From Begonia masoniana (Eukaryota; Streptophyta; Magnoliopsida; Cucurbitales; Begoniaceae): DNA of 64,000 nucleotides. The position numbers were made by a program, and so were the translations under genes. Below, piece by piece: positions 36,397 through 48,148 of this stretch. Location: positions 24,450,383 through 24,514,382 of the forward strand of contig CM039502.1 of the NCBI GenBank assembly GCA_022432975.1. Reading direction: 5' to 3'. Every line of letters begins with the position of its first letter. Position 1 is the stretch's first letter. Below the pieces are notes generated by a model that saw only the letters and a program-made list of their open reading frames with translations, was not told the DNA's origin and did not search any database.

Positions 36397-39300
36397 GTTT
36401 GGTATCTGAGACATTTTGTTAAACCGTTTAAAAGATTACTCATCAGTACCGATCGTCGCATGAGAGCACTCCAACAACTGTAAGTGTTTATGTTAACCTT
36501 AGTTATTAGATATTTATGAGAGTAATTAACCTTGTCTTGGGATATAGCAAAATACCTAAATGACCAGGAAGACCAAGAGTATCGAGTATAGGGCCAGAAT
36601 TGAGCAGTGGGGAGGGTCTGAGTGTGATCAGACAGTTAACAGAATTAGTGCACCTACAGTCTGAGCAGATAAGTACACTGTTGAATAGAGAAGTACAAAG
36701 GATGAAAAGGATCAGTGAGGGCCAGAATGATAATGGAAGAGGAAAGAAAATGCAGAATACCAGGAAGTTTCCTCAGTGTCCTATATGTTTGAAGAATCAC
36801 CTGGGCGAGTGCAGAATTAGTTCGGGAAAGTGTTTCAACTGTGATGAAGTTGGACACGAGTTCAAAGGCTGCCCGAAGCCCAGGGTTGTTCAGTGCTTTA
36901 ACTGCAATGATGTGGGTCATGTTAACAGGGATTGCCCAGCTCTAAAGAAGGGTGCTGCTAAAGGGAAACCGAGGATATCCACTATGATTGAGTCGATTGT
37001 CGATGACCATTCAGCCGAGGCGTCAGGTACGGTGCTGATTAATTCAGAGTTTGCTTAAAGTTGGTTAAAGTGAAGTCAGTATTTGGGAAGATTGTTGAGT
37101 GCTATGACGAATAGCTTAGAATGGTTTAAATTAGAGACCCAGGGGTTTGGTAGTACTAAGGAGTGATCGAAATTTAGTGGAACATTTAGAAATGAGTGGT
37201 TGTAAGACGAGCTGAGGGAAGAGAAGTGTTAAAATATGTCTTATGACATAGTAGAAGAATTTAAAGAGGATGAAGTAGCTATCTTATAATCTACTCCCTT
37301 TGAAGCAACAATTAAGTCCTATTTAGACGAAATAGCTAGTATTTAAGATCCAAATCAGCCGAGTGATTCATTATTCATGGGTTTGAAAATGGAAGATGGA
37401 TGACTAGAATACTTACCTTATATTCGGAATGTAGGATAGGATGTTCATTACCGAGGAAGCATTACTAGGAATTTGGAATTTAGGACAAACAAAAGGGACA
37501 CTCTAAATTGTCGACCTACAATCGGAAAGTTCTAAGTTAAGAGAAAATAATAATATAAACTTGAATATTTTAGACCTATGAGAGTTGATAGTCCCGAGGT
37601 GAGAAATTACATTCAAGACTCTAATTGAGGTTAATGGTTGGGAAGATATGAATAATAACAAATTTTGAGGATGTAATTTATCACTAAGAAGTTGGGGACT
37701 TATGTCTTAGTTTGTAGAAAGATGTACGTTTTTAGGTAGTGAAAGGAGTCGTCGGGCTAGACAGTTATTTTTAAGAATTGAAATTTATTGTTCGAGTACT
37801 TAGAAGTTGGGTTTGTTTGGAGACTTAAGGCAAAAATGTTCCTCCTACATATGTAGCGTAGCTGCATTGAGGAAATTTGGAGGATTTGGAAATAGAAAAT
37901 TTAAGGGTTGAATGAATTTGTTTCAGGGGACTTAGGGATAAAACTATGTCTGATAATTTTGAAAGTTGAGGTTATAGTGGATTGAGTGAAGCTAAAGAAA
38001 TTGTAAATCGCTGAATGTAAGAAGGGTACAGTTATGATGATTTAATTTCGACCGAAGGAAAACTCAGTGGTATTTGGAGATGAATGAGGTAAGAGTTAGT
38101 CAAATGTAATGAATGTAGATATGGAAGTTCGGGGAGAAAATTGAAGACTGTGGGTTATTTTATGTGCTGCTTCGTGCGGAATTGAACGGACTTAATTCAA
38201 TAAAACTAGAGCTGAACCTAAGTTAAAGGAGTTTGAGTGCTTAAGTTATAATTGATTGAGTTGTAGTCATTGAATGCATGAGTGGTTGAGTGTCGAGGTA
38301 CATAGTTAGAGTTGTTTGAACTTTGGAGACTTAGGGATCGCCAGAGATCAATAGGTGACTAAGGTTATAGTAGAATCGAAACGAGTGTTACGAGCAAAGT
38401 TATTATAAAGGAACTAGGAGTGTACCAGCCGGAGAAAATGTTATTCGGGAGATATAAGTTGGGTGTGTATAGGATTTCTAACGCCTGTATAATGAGGGGA
38501 CATGTATGAAGATTTGTGGATGACCTCTGTGAAAATGAGTGATACACTGAGTATTCGAGTGAAAGACTAAAGATTTAGTTATCGATGCGAAAAAAGGAAG
38601 TAAAGATTTAGTTACAAGAATGTTAGGTTGTCAGACAGTTTTGTAAAAGATGTGTGACGGGGTAGAAATTGATGATATAAGATTGAGTACGTAAAAGAAG
38701 TGATTTAGGATAGGTTGGAATTTATATCATTCGGGTAATGGGTGAAACAGGAGGGAAATTGTATGGGTTTTGGATGAGTATTCCTGTAAGAAAGTCAATG
38801 TCCTAGTCCGTGGACGAATGAAGTATGTGGACAAGAACTGTCGTCCACATCGTTTTCTGCTTCTGTCGTCCACGTTACCGTATGCTTCTGTTGTCCACGT
38901 ATCTGCTATTTCAAATGTCCATTCTGCCTCTCAGTTCTGTCGTCCATCCTTTTGATGAAACCCGAGCGGAATTAAATGTTGAGCTAGGATATGACGTTGA
39001 TCGAAACTAGGTTTCATTGTTTTTCTTGAAATGTAAATTAAGTTATATTTTAGTACAAGGTTTATACCTCCCGCTGAATAAGGTATATAGTCTTTATATA
39101 AGGATAGATGTGAATGAAATGGGACGTTCACGAAATTTTTTTTTAAGAATAGTAGAAGGGTAAATTTAAGGGACGTTACAGGTTGAGCTGTTTTCTTTCT
39201 GTGGCTTTAGTAACTTGGAGTAGAGAGAGATTTATAAGAGGAATGAAGAAGGGGATCGATGAGGAGGGCACAGGCAGTTAGAGAGTTATCCAAACCCACA

Positions 39301-39623
39301 GAATGTTGGATGTTATGAGTGGTCCCCATGGTTTAGCAGAACATTAAGATCCAACATACTCTTATACACATGGAGAAATCAGAGAAAATTCTAGATTATG
39401 CAGTGAAGGTTTTACGGAACAAGGAGATTACGGATAAGAATGTTTTGTGAGCTATAACAAGGTTGCATAATGGGGAGTTAAAAGAATATTTAGAACCCGA
39501 GTTGGATGTAGAGACTCAATGTATACCTTGATGGAATAGTTGATGGTTGAGTATTGAGAGCTTAAGTTTGGGAATAACCAAGCCACGAATTTTGAGAACA
39601 AAATTCTTTTAAGGAGGGTAGAT
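36397..39623 (+). mobile_element. Gypsy A internal region 2
   Basis: Nearly identical along its length to internal region 1, including primer binding site (TGGTATCTGAGAC), motif cluster (38810-38945) and polypurine tract, with scattered substitutions and small indels. Together with the shared middle LTR this shows a tandem duplication by recombination between LTRs. Confidence 0.85.
36600..37058 (+). pseudogene. Zinc-knuckle Gag-like gene, second copy, start lost
   Basis: Same protein as at 28552-29094 with a few substitutions. The zinc knuckles are preserved (CFNCDEVGHEFKGC, CFNCNDVGHVNRDC), but the start is damaged: the equivalent of the ATG at 28588 reads ATA and a TGA follows a few codons later. 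The first in-frame candidates downstream are non-ATG or internal. Likely non-functional. Confidence 0.7.
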
Positions 39624-41577
39624 TGTAACACCCGGTTCCATCGAACTGATTTTACCTTGTTAACTAATAGTGTACATTTTATGGATGAAATTGGGAGAAT
39701 TATTGATTAGGTTAATGAGTGACTAAATAAGGGCAAAATGGTAAATAGAGATCTATAGTGGATAACGTATTTAAGGGAGGGTTTAATGAGGTTTAGCCGT
39801 CACTGTTTCTCATTTTTTTTTCTGCTCTCAGCTCAGCAGAGTGCTCTGGGAGATTTCCCCTCCGATTTCTCTAGTGATTTCTCCAGCCTAGGTGAGTTTT
39901 CTTCGTTTACCTTGTGTTTTAGTGGCGAGATAACAGAGGGTGTACAATGTGTGTGTGCTGGGAATGCCGTGAATGAGATTAGATTCAGGTTTTGGTGAAA
40001 AATCGAGAATCCACGATTATCAGAGTTCCAAACTAGTTCTTTAGATTTCTGATTGATTTAGGATTAAGTTTAGTGAAGATTTGATTCATGTTCTGTTTAT
40101 GGCTTTAGGTGAGCAAACTTCCGAGGTAGCTTACAACCTAGCAGTTCTAGGAAGCCAGGTAAGTGGAGTATGTGTGTGCCTTCGGGCCTACGTCACAAAA
40201 CAGTAGGTTTATGCTTGTTTGAATGTTTTCTGTATGTCATGTATCATGTTTTTGGAAAGAACACGAAAATGAATTTACATGTAATGACATGGTAAGGCAT
40301 GAACAGATTGTAATAGACCAACTGTTAAGGGAACTAATCTGCCCCTTAATCGATGAAGATGATGTATGACTTTGACAAATTGATCCGCTTCCCAATGGAA
40401 TATAGGATCAGATCAACTGTTAAGGGAACTAATCCGCCCATTAATCGATGAAGAGGATGTATAACTTTGGGAAATTGATCCCACTCCCAATGGAACCTAG
40501 GGATCAGATTATGTACGAATGAAATCACAACTGAGTTGAGAAAGTAGAAATTGCATAAATAGGATTTATGTTTCAGCATTTCATTTCATTAATGCTCTAC
40601 TTATTTAGCATTAGGCTAATAGATGAGTTTTGTGATGTAGGTGCTGAGTTTCCAACAGGTGATTTCTCTGAGTTTACAGGAGAATAGGCGATGTTGATGG
40701 AGCACATCTATGCCACGGTCTGGTACTCTGATGAGGCGGTTTAACAAATGTCAGTTTGTGAAGTCTCAGTGGTTAAGTGTTTTGTTGAAGTGTGCTGAGG
40801 ATTTTAATAACAGCAGTAGTTTTGATGTTTTTAACACCTCTGTGGTTTTCTTGTTCTGATTATGAAAACATGATTTGGTTTTAGATGTAGTTGCGTTGCT
40901 GGATTTTTAGAAAGTTGTGAACTAATGTCCAGTTTACTTTTGCTGAGAATTTTGAAGACAGTGATAGCCTTAGTATTTCAGTTATGTTTCTTTTTTTTGG
41001 GGATTTTTCTGGAAAGATTACTTGATGATTATAATTAGGTCTTTTACTGAATTTTGGAGCAAATTTGTGGATTTGAGCTATTTTGAATGATTACAGTGAA
41101 TTTACAAGTTCTTTTAGCAGTCAGAGTTGTTCTTTGTTTTGAGTGATATTGTCTATCGGTGGATGTTGAGTGTAACGACCCCGGCCAGGAGCCGTCACGT
41201 ACTCATATACTTTCATTAACCGTTTGCCTGACTTTTACTATTATTACATTCACTTACTATCTCACAACAAACTTCCACATTATACATATATATATTTTTT
41301 TTAAACTGGTAATAGAGACGCAGAACCATTAAGGAAAGCGAACCCTCTCGTACCCGACTTCCCACGCCTCGTCGGCTCAAACTTTCACAGAGTCGAGCGA
41401 CTAGACTCGGTCATTGGTTTCTTGACAATTCCGGGAAAAGAGGAGGTATCCTCAATTCTCTTAACATAATACCACTCGGGTTTGCATGGGTTACATGCGT
41501 TGACAGCCCTCAGAAATATAGTCGTCCGGTCATCACGTGCATTACGCGTGACTCGCTTAACATCACCTAAAAGGAGA

Positions 41578-44364
41578 CATCTTCCGGTGGACACGTGGGT
41601 CTCGCGTGCCAAATTAAAACATCATCCGGTCGCTAATCGACAAAACACATTTTTCATCTTCCGGTGACACGTGGGTCTCACGTGCTAAATTAAAACATCA
41701 TCCGGTCGCTAATCGACAAAACACATTTTCTTCATCTTCCGTGACACGTGGTCTCGCGTGCTAAATTAAAACATCATCCGGTCGCTATCGACAAAACACA
41801 TTTTCTTCATCTTCCGGTGAACACGTGGGTCTCGCGTGCTAAATTAAAACATCATCCGGTCGCTAATCGACAAAACACATTTTTCATCTTCCGGTGAACA
41901 CGTGGGTCTCGCGTGCTAAATTAAAACATCATCCGGTCGCTAATCGACAAAACACATTTTTCATCTTCCGGTGAACACGTGGGTCTCGCGTGCTAAATTA
42001 AAACATCATCCGGTCGCTAATCGACAAAACACATTTTTCATCTTCCGGTGAACACGTGGGTCTCGCGTGCTAAATTAAAACATCATCCGGTCGCTAATCG
42101 ACAAAACACATTTTTCATCTTCCGGTGAACACGTGGGTCTCGCGTGCTAAATTAAAACATCATCCGGTCGCTAATCGACAAAACACATTTTCTTCATCTT
42201 CCGGTGAACACGTGGGTCTCGCGTGCTAAATTAAAACATCATCCGGTCGCTAATCGACAAAACACATTTTCTTCATCTTCCGGTGAACACGTGGGTCTCG
42301 CGTGCTAAATTAAAACATCATCCGGTCGCTAATCGACAAAACACATTTTTCATCTTCCGGTGAACACGTGGGTCTCGCGTGCTAAATTAAAACATCATCC
42401 GGTCGCTAATCGACAAAACACATTTTTCATCTTCCGGTGAACACGTGGGTCTCGCGTGCTAAATTAAAACATCATCCGGTCGCTAATCGACAAAACACAT
42501 TTTTCATCTTCCGGTGAACACGTGGGTCTCGCGTGCTAAATTAAAACATCATCCGGTCGCTAATCGACAAAACACATTTTTCATCTTCCGGTGAACACGT
42601 GGGTCTCGCGTGCTAAATTAAAACATCATCCGGTCGCTAATCGACAAAACACATTTTCTTCATCTTCCGGTGAACACGTGGGTCTCGCGTGCTAAATTAA
42701 AACATCATCCGGTCGCTAATCGACAAAACACATTTTCTTCATCTTCCGGTGAACACGTGGGTCTCGCGTGCTAAATTAAAACATCATCCGGTCGCTAATC
42801 GACAAAACACATTTTTCATCTTCCGGTGAACACGTGGGTCTCGCGTGCTAAATTAAAACATCATCCGGTCGCTAATCGACAAAACACATTTTTCATCTTC
42901 CGGTGAACACGTGGGTCTCGCGTGCTAAATTAAAACATCATCCGGTCGCTAATCGACAAAACACATTTTTCATCTTCCGGTGAACACGTGGGTCTCGCGT
43001 GCTAAATTAAAACATCATCCGGTCGCTAATCGACAAAACACATTTTTCATCTTCCGGTGAACACGTGGGTCTCGCGTGCTAAATTAAAACATCATCCGGT
43101 CGCTAATCGACAAAACACATTTTTCATCTTCCGGTGAACACGTGGGTCTCGCGTGCTAAATTAAAACATCATCCGGTCGCTAATCGACAAAACACATTTT
43201 TCATCTTCCGGTGAACACGTGGGTCTCGCGTGCTAAATTAAAACATCATCCGGTCGCTAATCGACAAAACACATTTTTCATCTTCCGGTGAACACGTGGG
43301 TCTCGCGTGCTAAATTAAAACATCATCCGGTCGCTAATCGACAAAACACATTTTTCATCTTCCGGTGAACACGTGGGTCTCGCGTGCTAAATTAAAACAT
43401 CATCCGGTCGCTAATCGACAAAACACATTTTTCATCTTCCGGTGAACACGTGGGTCTCGCGTGCTAAATTAAAACATCATCCGGTCGCTAATCGACAAAA
43501 CACATTTTTCATCTTCCGGTGAACACGTGGGTCTCGCGTGCTAAATTAAAACATCATCCGGTCGCTAATCGACAAAACACATTTTTCATCTTCCGGTGAA
43601 CACGTGGGTCTCGCGTGCTAAATTAAAACATCATCCGGTCGCTAATCGACAAAACACATTTTTCATCTTCCGGTGAACACGTGGGTCTCGCGTGCTAAAT
43701 TAAAACATCATCCGGTCGCTAATCGACAAAACACATTTTTCATCTTCCGGTGAACACGTGGGTCTCGCGTGCTAAATTAAAACATCATCCGGTCGCTAAT
43801 CGACAAAACACATTTTTCATCTTCCGGTGAACACGTGGGTCTCGCGTGCTAAATTAAAACATCATCCGGTCGCTAATCGACAAAACACATTTTCTTCATC
43901 TTCCGGTGAACACGTGGGTCTCGCGTGCTAAATTAAAACATCATCCGGTCGCTAATCGACAAAACACATTTTTCATCTTCCGGTGAACACGTGGGTCTCG
44001 CGTGCTAAATTAAAACATCATCCGGTCGCTAATCGACAAAACACATTTTTCATCTTCCGGTGAACACGTGGGTCTCGCGTGCTAAATTAAAACATCATCC
44101 GGTCGCTAATCGACAAAACACATTTTTCATCTTCCGGTGAACACGTGGGTCTCGCGTGCTAAATTAAAACATCATCCGGTCGCTAATCGACAAAACACAT
44201 TTTTCATCTTCCGGTGAACACGTGGGTCTCGCGTGCTAAATTAAAACATCATCCGGTCGCTAATCGACAAAACACATTTTTCATCTTCCGGTGAACACGT
44301 GGGTCTCGCGTGCTAAATTAAAACATCATCCGGTCGCTAATCGACAAAACACATTTTTCACCTG
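41578..44364 (-). repeat. 77-bp satellite, about 36 units, each with a CACGTGG core
   Basis: In plus orientation each unit contains CATCTTCCGGTGAACACGTG, then GGTCTCGCGTGC, then CATCATCCGGTCGC and AATCGACAAAACACA. Units are 77 bp, or 79 bp where TTTTT is TTTTCTT; the 79-bp form recurs in clusters, so blocks of units were copied together. The first three or four units (to about 41820) are diverged, the rest nearly identical. Each unit holds one G-box/ABRE-type ACACGTGG. Open frames in it are not genes. Confidence 0.93.
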
Positions 44365-44608
44365 AACCTTCTTCACCTACACCTAAGGTTTACTATCACC
44401 TAATGCGTATAAGGAATGCTGCTGACAGATAATACATGATTACACAATTTAAAGAGACATAAGTTCATAAACCATTCATCATTCGTGTTCATCTTTATCA
44501 TTGACATGACTGTTATGGCAGGAGCGAGGGGGAAGCCGGGGTACATTCCTTGCCGATCGCGCAGGCATACATAATCATTTGCCTATCGCGGCAATTAATA
44601 ATACCTCA

Positions 44609-45924
44609 CTCGGCCTCCACCAGTGGGAGATTTCGCGAGCCATACATATCATTAACTCGGCCTCCACCAGTGGGAGATTTCGCGAGCCATACATATCATT
44701 AACTCGGCCTCCACCAGTGGGAGATTTCGCGAGCCATACATATCATTAACTCGGCCTCCACCAGTGGGAGATTTCGCGAGCCATACATATCATTAACTCG
44801 GCCTCCACCAGTGGGAGATTTCGCGAGCCATACATATCATTAACTCGGCCTCCACCAGTGGGAGATTTCGCGAGCCATACATATCATTAACTCGGCCTCC
44901 ACCAGTGGGAGATTTCGCGAGCCATACATATCATTAACTCGGCCTCCACCAGTGGGAGATTTCGCGAGCCATACATATCATTAACTCGGCCTCCACCAGT
45001 GGGAGATTTCGCGAGCCATACATATCATTAACTCGGCCTCCACCAGTGGGAGATTTCGCGAGCCATACATATCATTAACTCGGCCTCCACCAGTGGGAGA
45101 TTTCGCGAGCCATACATATCATTAACTCGGCCTCCACCAGTGGGAGATTTCGCGAGCCATACATATCATTAACTCGGCCTCCACCAGTGGGAGATTTCGC
45201 GAGCCATACATATCATTAACTCGGCCTCCACCAGTGGGAGATTTCGCGAGCCATACATATCATTAACTCGGCCTCCACCAGTGGGAGATTTCGCGAGCCA
45301 TACATATCATTAACTCGGCCTCCACCAGTGGGAGATTTCGCGAGCCATACATATCATTAACTCGGCCTCCACCAGTGGGAGATTTCGCGAGCCATACATA
45401 TCATTAACTCGGCCTCCACCAGTGGGAGATTTCGCGAGCCATACATATCATTAACTCGGCCTCCACCAGTGGGAGATTTCGCGAGCCATACATATCATTA
45501 ACTCGGCCTCCACCAGTGGGAGATTTCGCGAGCCATACATATCATTAACTCGGCCTCCACCAGTGGGAGATTTCGCGAGCCATACATATCATTAACTCGG
45601 CCTCCACCAGTGGGAGATTTCGCGAGCCATACATATCATTAACTCGGCCTCCACCAGTGGGAGATTTCGCGAGCCATACATATCATTAACTCGGCCTCCA
45701 CCAGTGGGAGATTTCGCGAGCCATACATATCATTAACTCGGCCTCCACCAGTGGGAGATTTCGCGAGCCATACATATCATTAACTCGGCCTCCACCAGTG
45801 GGAGATTTCGCGAGCCATACATATCATTAACTCGGCCTCCACCAGTGGGAGATTTCGCGAGCCATACATATCATTAACTCGGCCTCCACCAGTGGGAGAT
45901 TTCGCGAGCCATACATATCATTAA
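44609..45924 (-). repeat. 47-bp satellite, 28 units
   Basis: Exactly 28 periods of 47 bp between the first (44609) and the last, partial, unit start (45925). Each unit contains CTCGGCCTCCACCAGTGGGA then GATTTCGCGAGCCATACATA. Units are practically identical, which points to recent amplification. It is the reverse complement of the four-unit array at 33994-34173. Confidence 0.95.
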
Positions 45925-46074
45925 CTCGGCCTCTAATCATAAAGTGACCTAGTGCATAGACATGAGGTTCATAGAGAAAAGTCATACATAAGGACAAGTA
46001 GAACATCCTGTAACTTTACATTTACTTACACAACTTCTTCATATCGTGGAAATAACAAAACATAGTCAACAAGC

Positions 46075-46330
46075 TAAGTCTCAGTGATTTCCTAGTACCC
46101 TTGCGGTTGTAGGGCCCTAGTGGCCGGAAATCTTAACACATTCACTTACCTGGATTCCTTAGCAATCCGAACTTCCTTCTTTAACTTCTTCACCTAAACA
46201 TGTACCATAAGTTCTCAGTTGATTTCCTAGTTACCCTTGCTGTTTGTTAGGGCCCTAAGTGGCCGAAATTTAACAAATTCACTGAGGATTCCTAGCAATC
46301 GCACTCCTTTCTTTAACGTCTTCACCTAAA
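46075..46330 (-). repeat. Diverged tandem duplication of about 130 bp
   Basis: The segment with TGATTTCCTAGTACCCTTGC and GGGCCCTAGTGGCCGGAAAT is repeated about 140 bp later with many small indels (TGATTTCCTAGTTACCCTTG ... GGGCCCTAAGTGGCCGAAAT). One copy is present in the sibling solo LTR near 33690-33770 in the other orientation. Confidence 0.75.
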
Positions 46331-47633
46331 ACATTACATTACAGTAGTTAAAACAAAGTCATATGTATTCATAATCAGAAACCATCTGGATTAATAGTAA
46401 AGGTCATTCCGATCTCTGTTTGACACATGCAGCTGAAATCCAAAACTAGGTGGACAGGTTGTTTTACCATTGATTAAATCCGATTTGGTACTTTAATAAA
46501 CAACTCAGAAGAATCGCTTAGGGATGACATTTCTACTCAGAATTAAGGAACATCACAATGCTCTGGCTACTGTAAAAATCGAACTCAAGTTGCCGAGCTG
46601 ACAACAGAGCTCTAATTACTAATGAATGACTACATTGTCCATTTCATACCTCGGGTGTGGATTTGCAGAGAAAAGCAAGCTCAAAACCGGTCGTCGGCAG
46701 AGGAAAGTTCTGGTAGCCGAGAGCAAGAACTTGGAAGAGAAGAAATCGCCGAGAGGGAATGTCGGCTACAGTGGCAATAAATGAGATTTAAGGTTTCCAT
46801 TTCCTATTTATACTAAATCCATCGATTTTAATTTACAAAACTGCCACCCAACCTAGTTTTACTTAACTTGTAATAATTTATCTTAACATTAAATTTTAAA
46901 TCATAAAGGTTAAATAAGAGGGTGACAATGAAAATGGTCAGAAAATCACCTGGCCGAAATGTCGGGTGTTACATTGAGTGTTACTGTTCACCGGTGGATG
47001 TTGTCTATCGATGGATGCTGAGTGTTACTGTTCACCGGTGGATGTAGTCTATCGGTGGATGCTGAGTGTTACTGTTCACCGGTGGATGTAGTCTATCGGT
47101 GGATGTTGAGTGTTACTGTTCACCTGTGGATGTTGTCTATCGGTGGATGTAGCCTATCGGTGGATGTGGAGTGTTACTGTTTACCGGTGGATGTTGTCTA
47201 TCGGTGGATGCTGAGGGTTACTGTCGTTCGAAGGATTTGATCGGTGGACGTCAGCGGTGGATGTGGGTAGTCAACATGTCGTTCGATTGACACTGTTTAG
47301 CAGTATATGTCTTTTGTTTCTTGAGCGGTGGATGTGGGTAGTCGACGTGTCGTTCGACTGACACTGTTTAGCGATAGATATCCTTTGTTTCTATATCTAC
47401 CGCTAGAACTATTCAGCAGTAGAGGTGTTCTGTTTTCTTTAAACCGATTGACTGTAATATTTTAATTAATTAATAAATGTTGTTTTATACAAATGGTTTT
47501 CCGCTGCAAGTATTTACGTTTAAGGATCAAATTTTGAACGTTGAGTGAAAGTTTAAAATTTTCTCAAAATGTCATAGTTAGGTTCAGCATTTTGCGTAGC
47601 GAATCGGGTTCAGAAAACTCAGGCGACGTTACA

Positions 47634-48145
47634 GATTGAACTTCGCAGGCGTCAATCGTTGCCTTTACACTTTTCACAAGATGAAGAATATCGAGTACAA
47701 AAATTACACTCTTAAGATAAAACTCAAGTTCTAGGGCAGAGAGATGTAAACAGTTACAGAAGCTTTTTGCTTGCGAGGGTTGATTGTAAAAATTGGCAAA
47801 AGCGTTTGTCTCGAGCTACAGTTCTTCAATTTATTCCGCGTCTGTAATCTGCTTCGCGTCTGTAATCTGCGTTCAAAAATATGACCGTTGGAGAACATCC
47901 GTACGCATAAAAACTAGTCGTTGCATTTCTGGAGTCGCTATCGCTCGCGGTCTTCAAAAGTCTGAGGTTGAGACTTTGGACGAGTAAGTATGGACGAGTG
48001 TCGCTATCGCTTGCTGTCTTTAAAAGTCTGGTGTTAAGACTTTAGACGAGTGCGTCAGACTACTAACTCAAAACGACAGCGTTTTGCTTTTAACCGTGGA
48101 CGATACGTGTTTTTTCTTTACCTGTGGACGACTAGTCTTTCTTTT
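47634..48145 (-). mobile_element. Fragment of a SIRE-like Copia LTR
   Basis: Sequence such as GGCGTCAATCGTTGCCTTTA ... GACCGTTGGAGAACATCCGTACG ... TTTCTGGAGTCGCTATCGCT aligns with the LTR of the Copia element at 56994-58399 (57290-57620), with considerable divergence. Its left end is cut by the end of Gypsy A LTR3; the right end passes into the 27-bp satellite. Confidence 0.65.
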
Positions 48146-48148
48146 ACT

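Larger units (their letters stand above)
41171..46973 (-). mobile_element. Nested solo LTR, family C, enlarged to 5.8 kb by satellites
   Basis: In reverse complement it begins TGTAACACCCGACATTTCGG and ends GGGGTCGTTACA, matching the family C copy at 32999 at both ends. The TSD is TTGAG (41166-41170 and 46974-46978); LTR1 and LTR2 show the empty site. It has inserted within the GGTGGATGT array. The difference in size from its sibling (5.8 against 2.5 kb) is mostly two satellites annotated separately. A TATA-like TAGTATAAATAGG (reverse, near 46810) and leader sequence resemble the sibling. Confidence 0.87.
39624..47633 (+). mobile_element. Gypsy A LTR3, interrupted by a large nested solo LTR
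   Basis: Begins TGTAACACCCGGTTCC at 39624 and ends near GGCGACGTTACA at 47633. With the insertion at 41171-46973 removed it is about 2.2 kb, like LTR2. The site that is occupied in LTR2 is intact here (GAAGACAGTGATAGCC near 40959). Confidence 0.87.

Noticed and set aside
41578..45924. CRISPR-like regular arrays
   Set aside because: Units are contiguous satellites without unique spacers, lie inside an LTR with target duplication, and the genome is eukaryotic.
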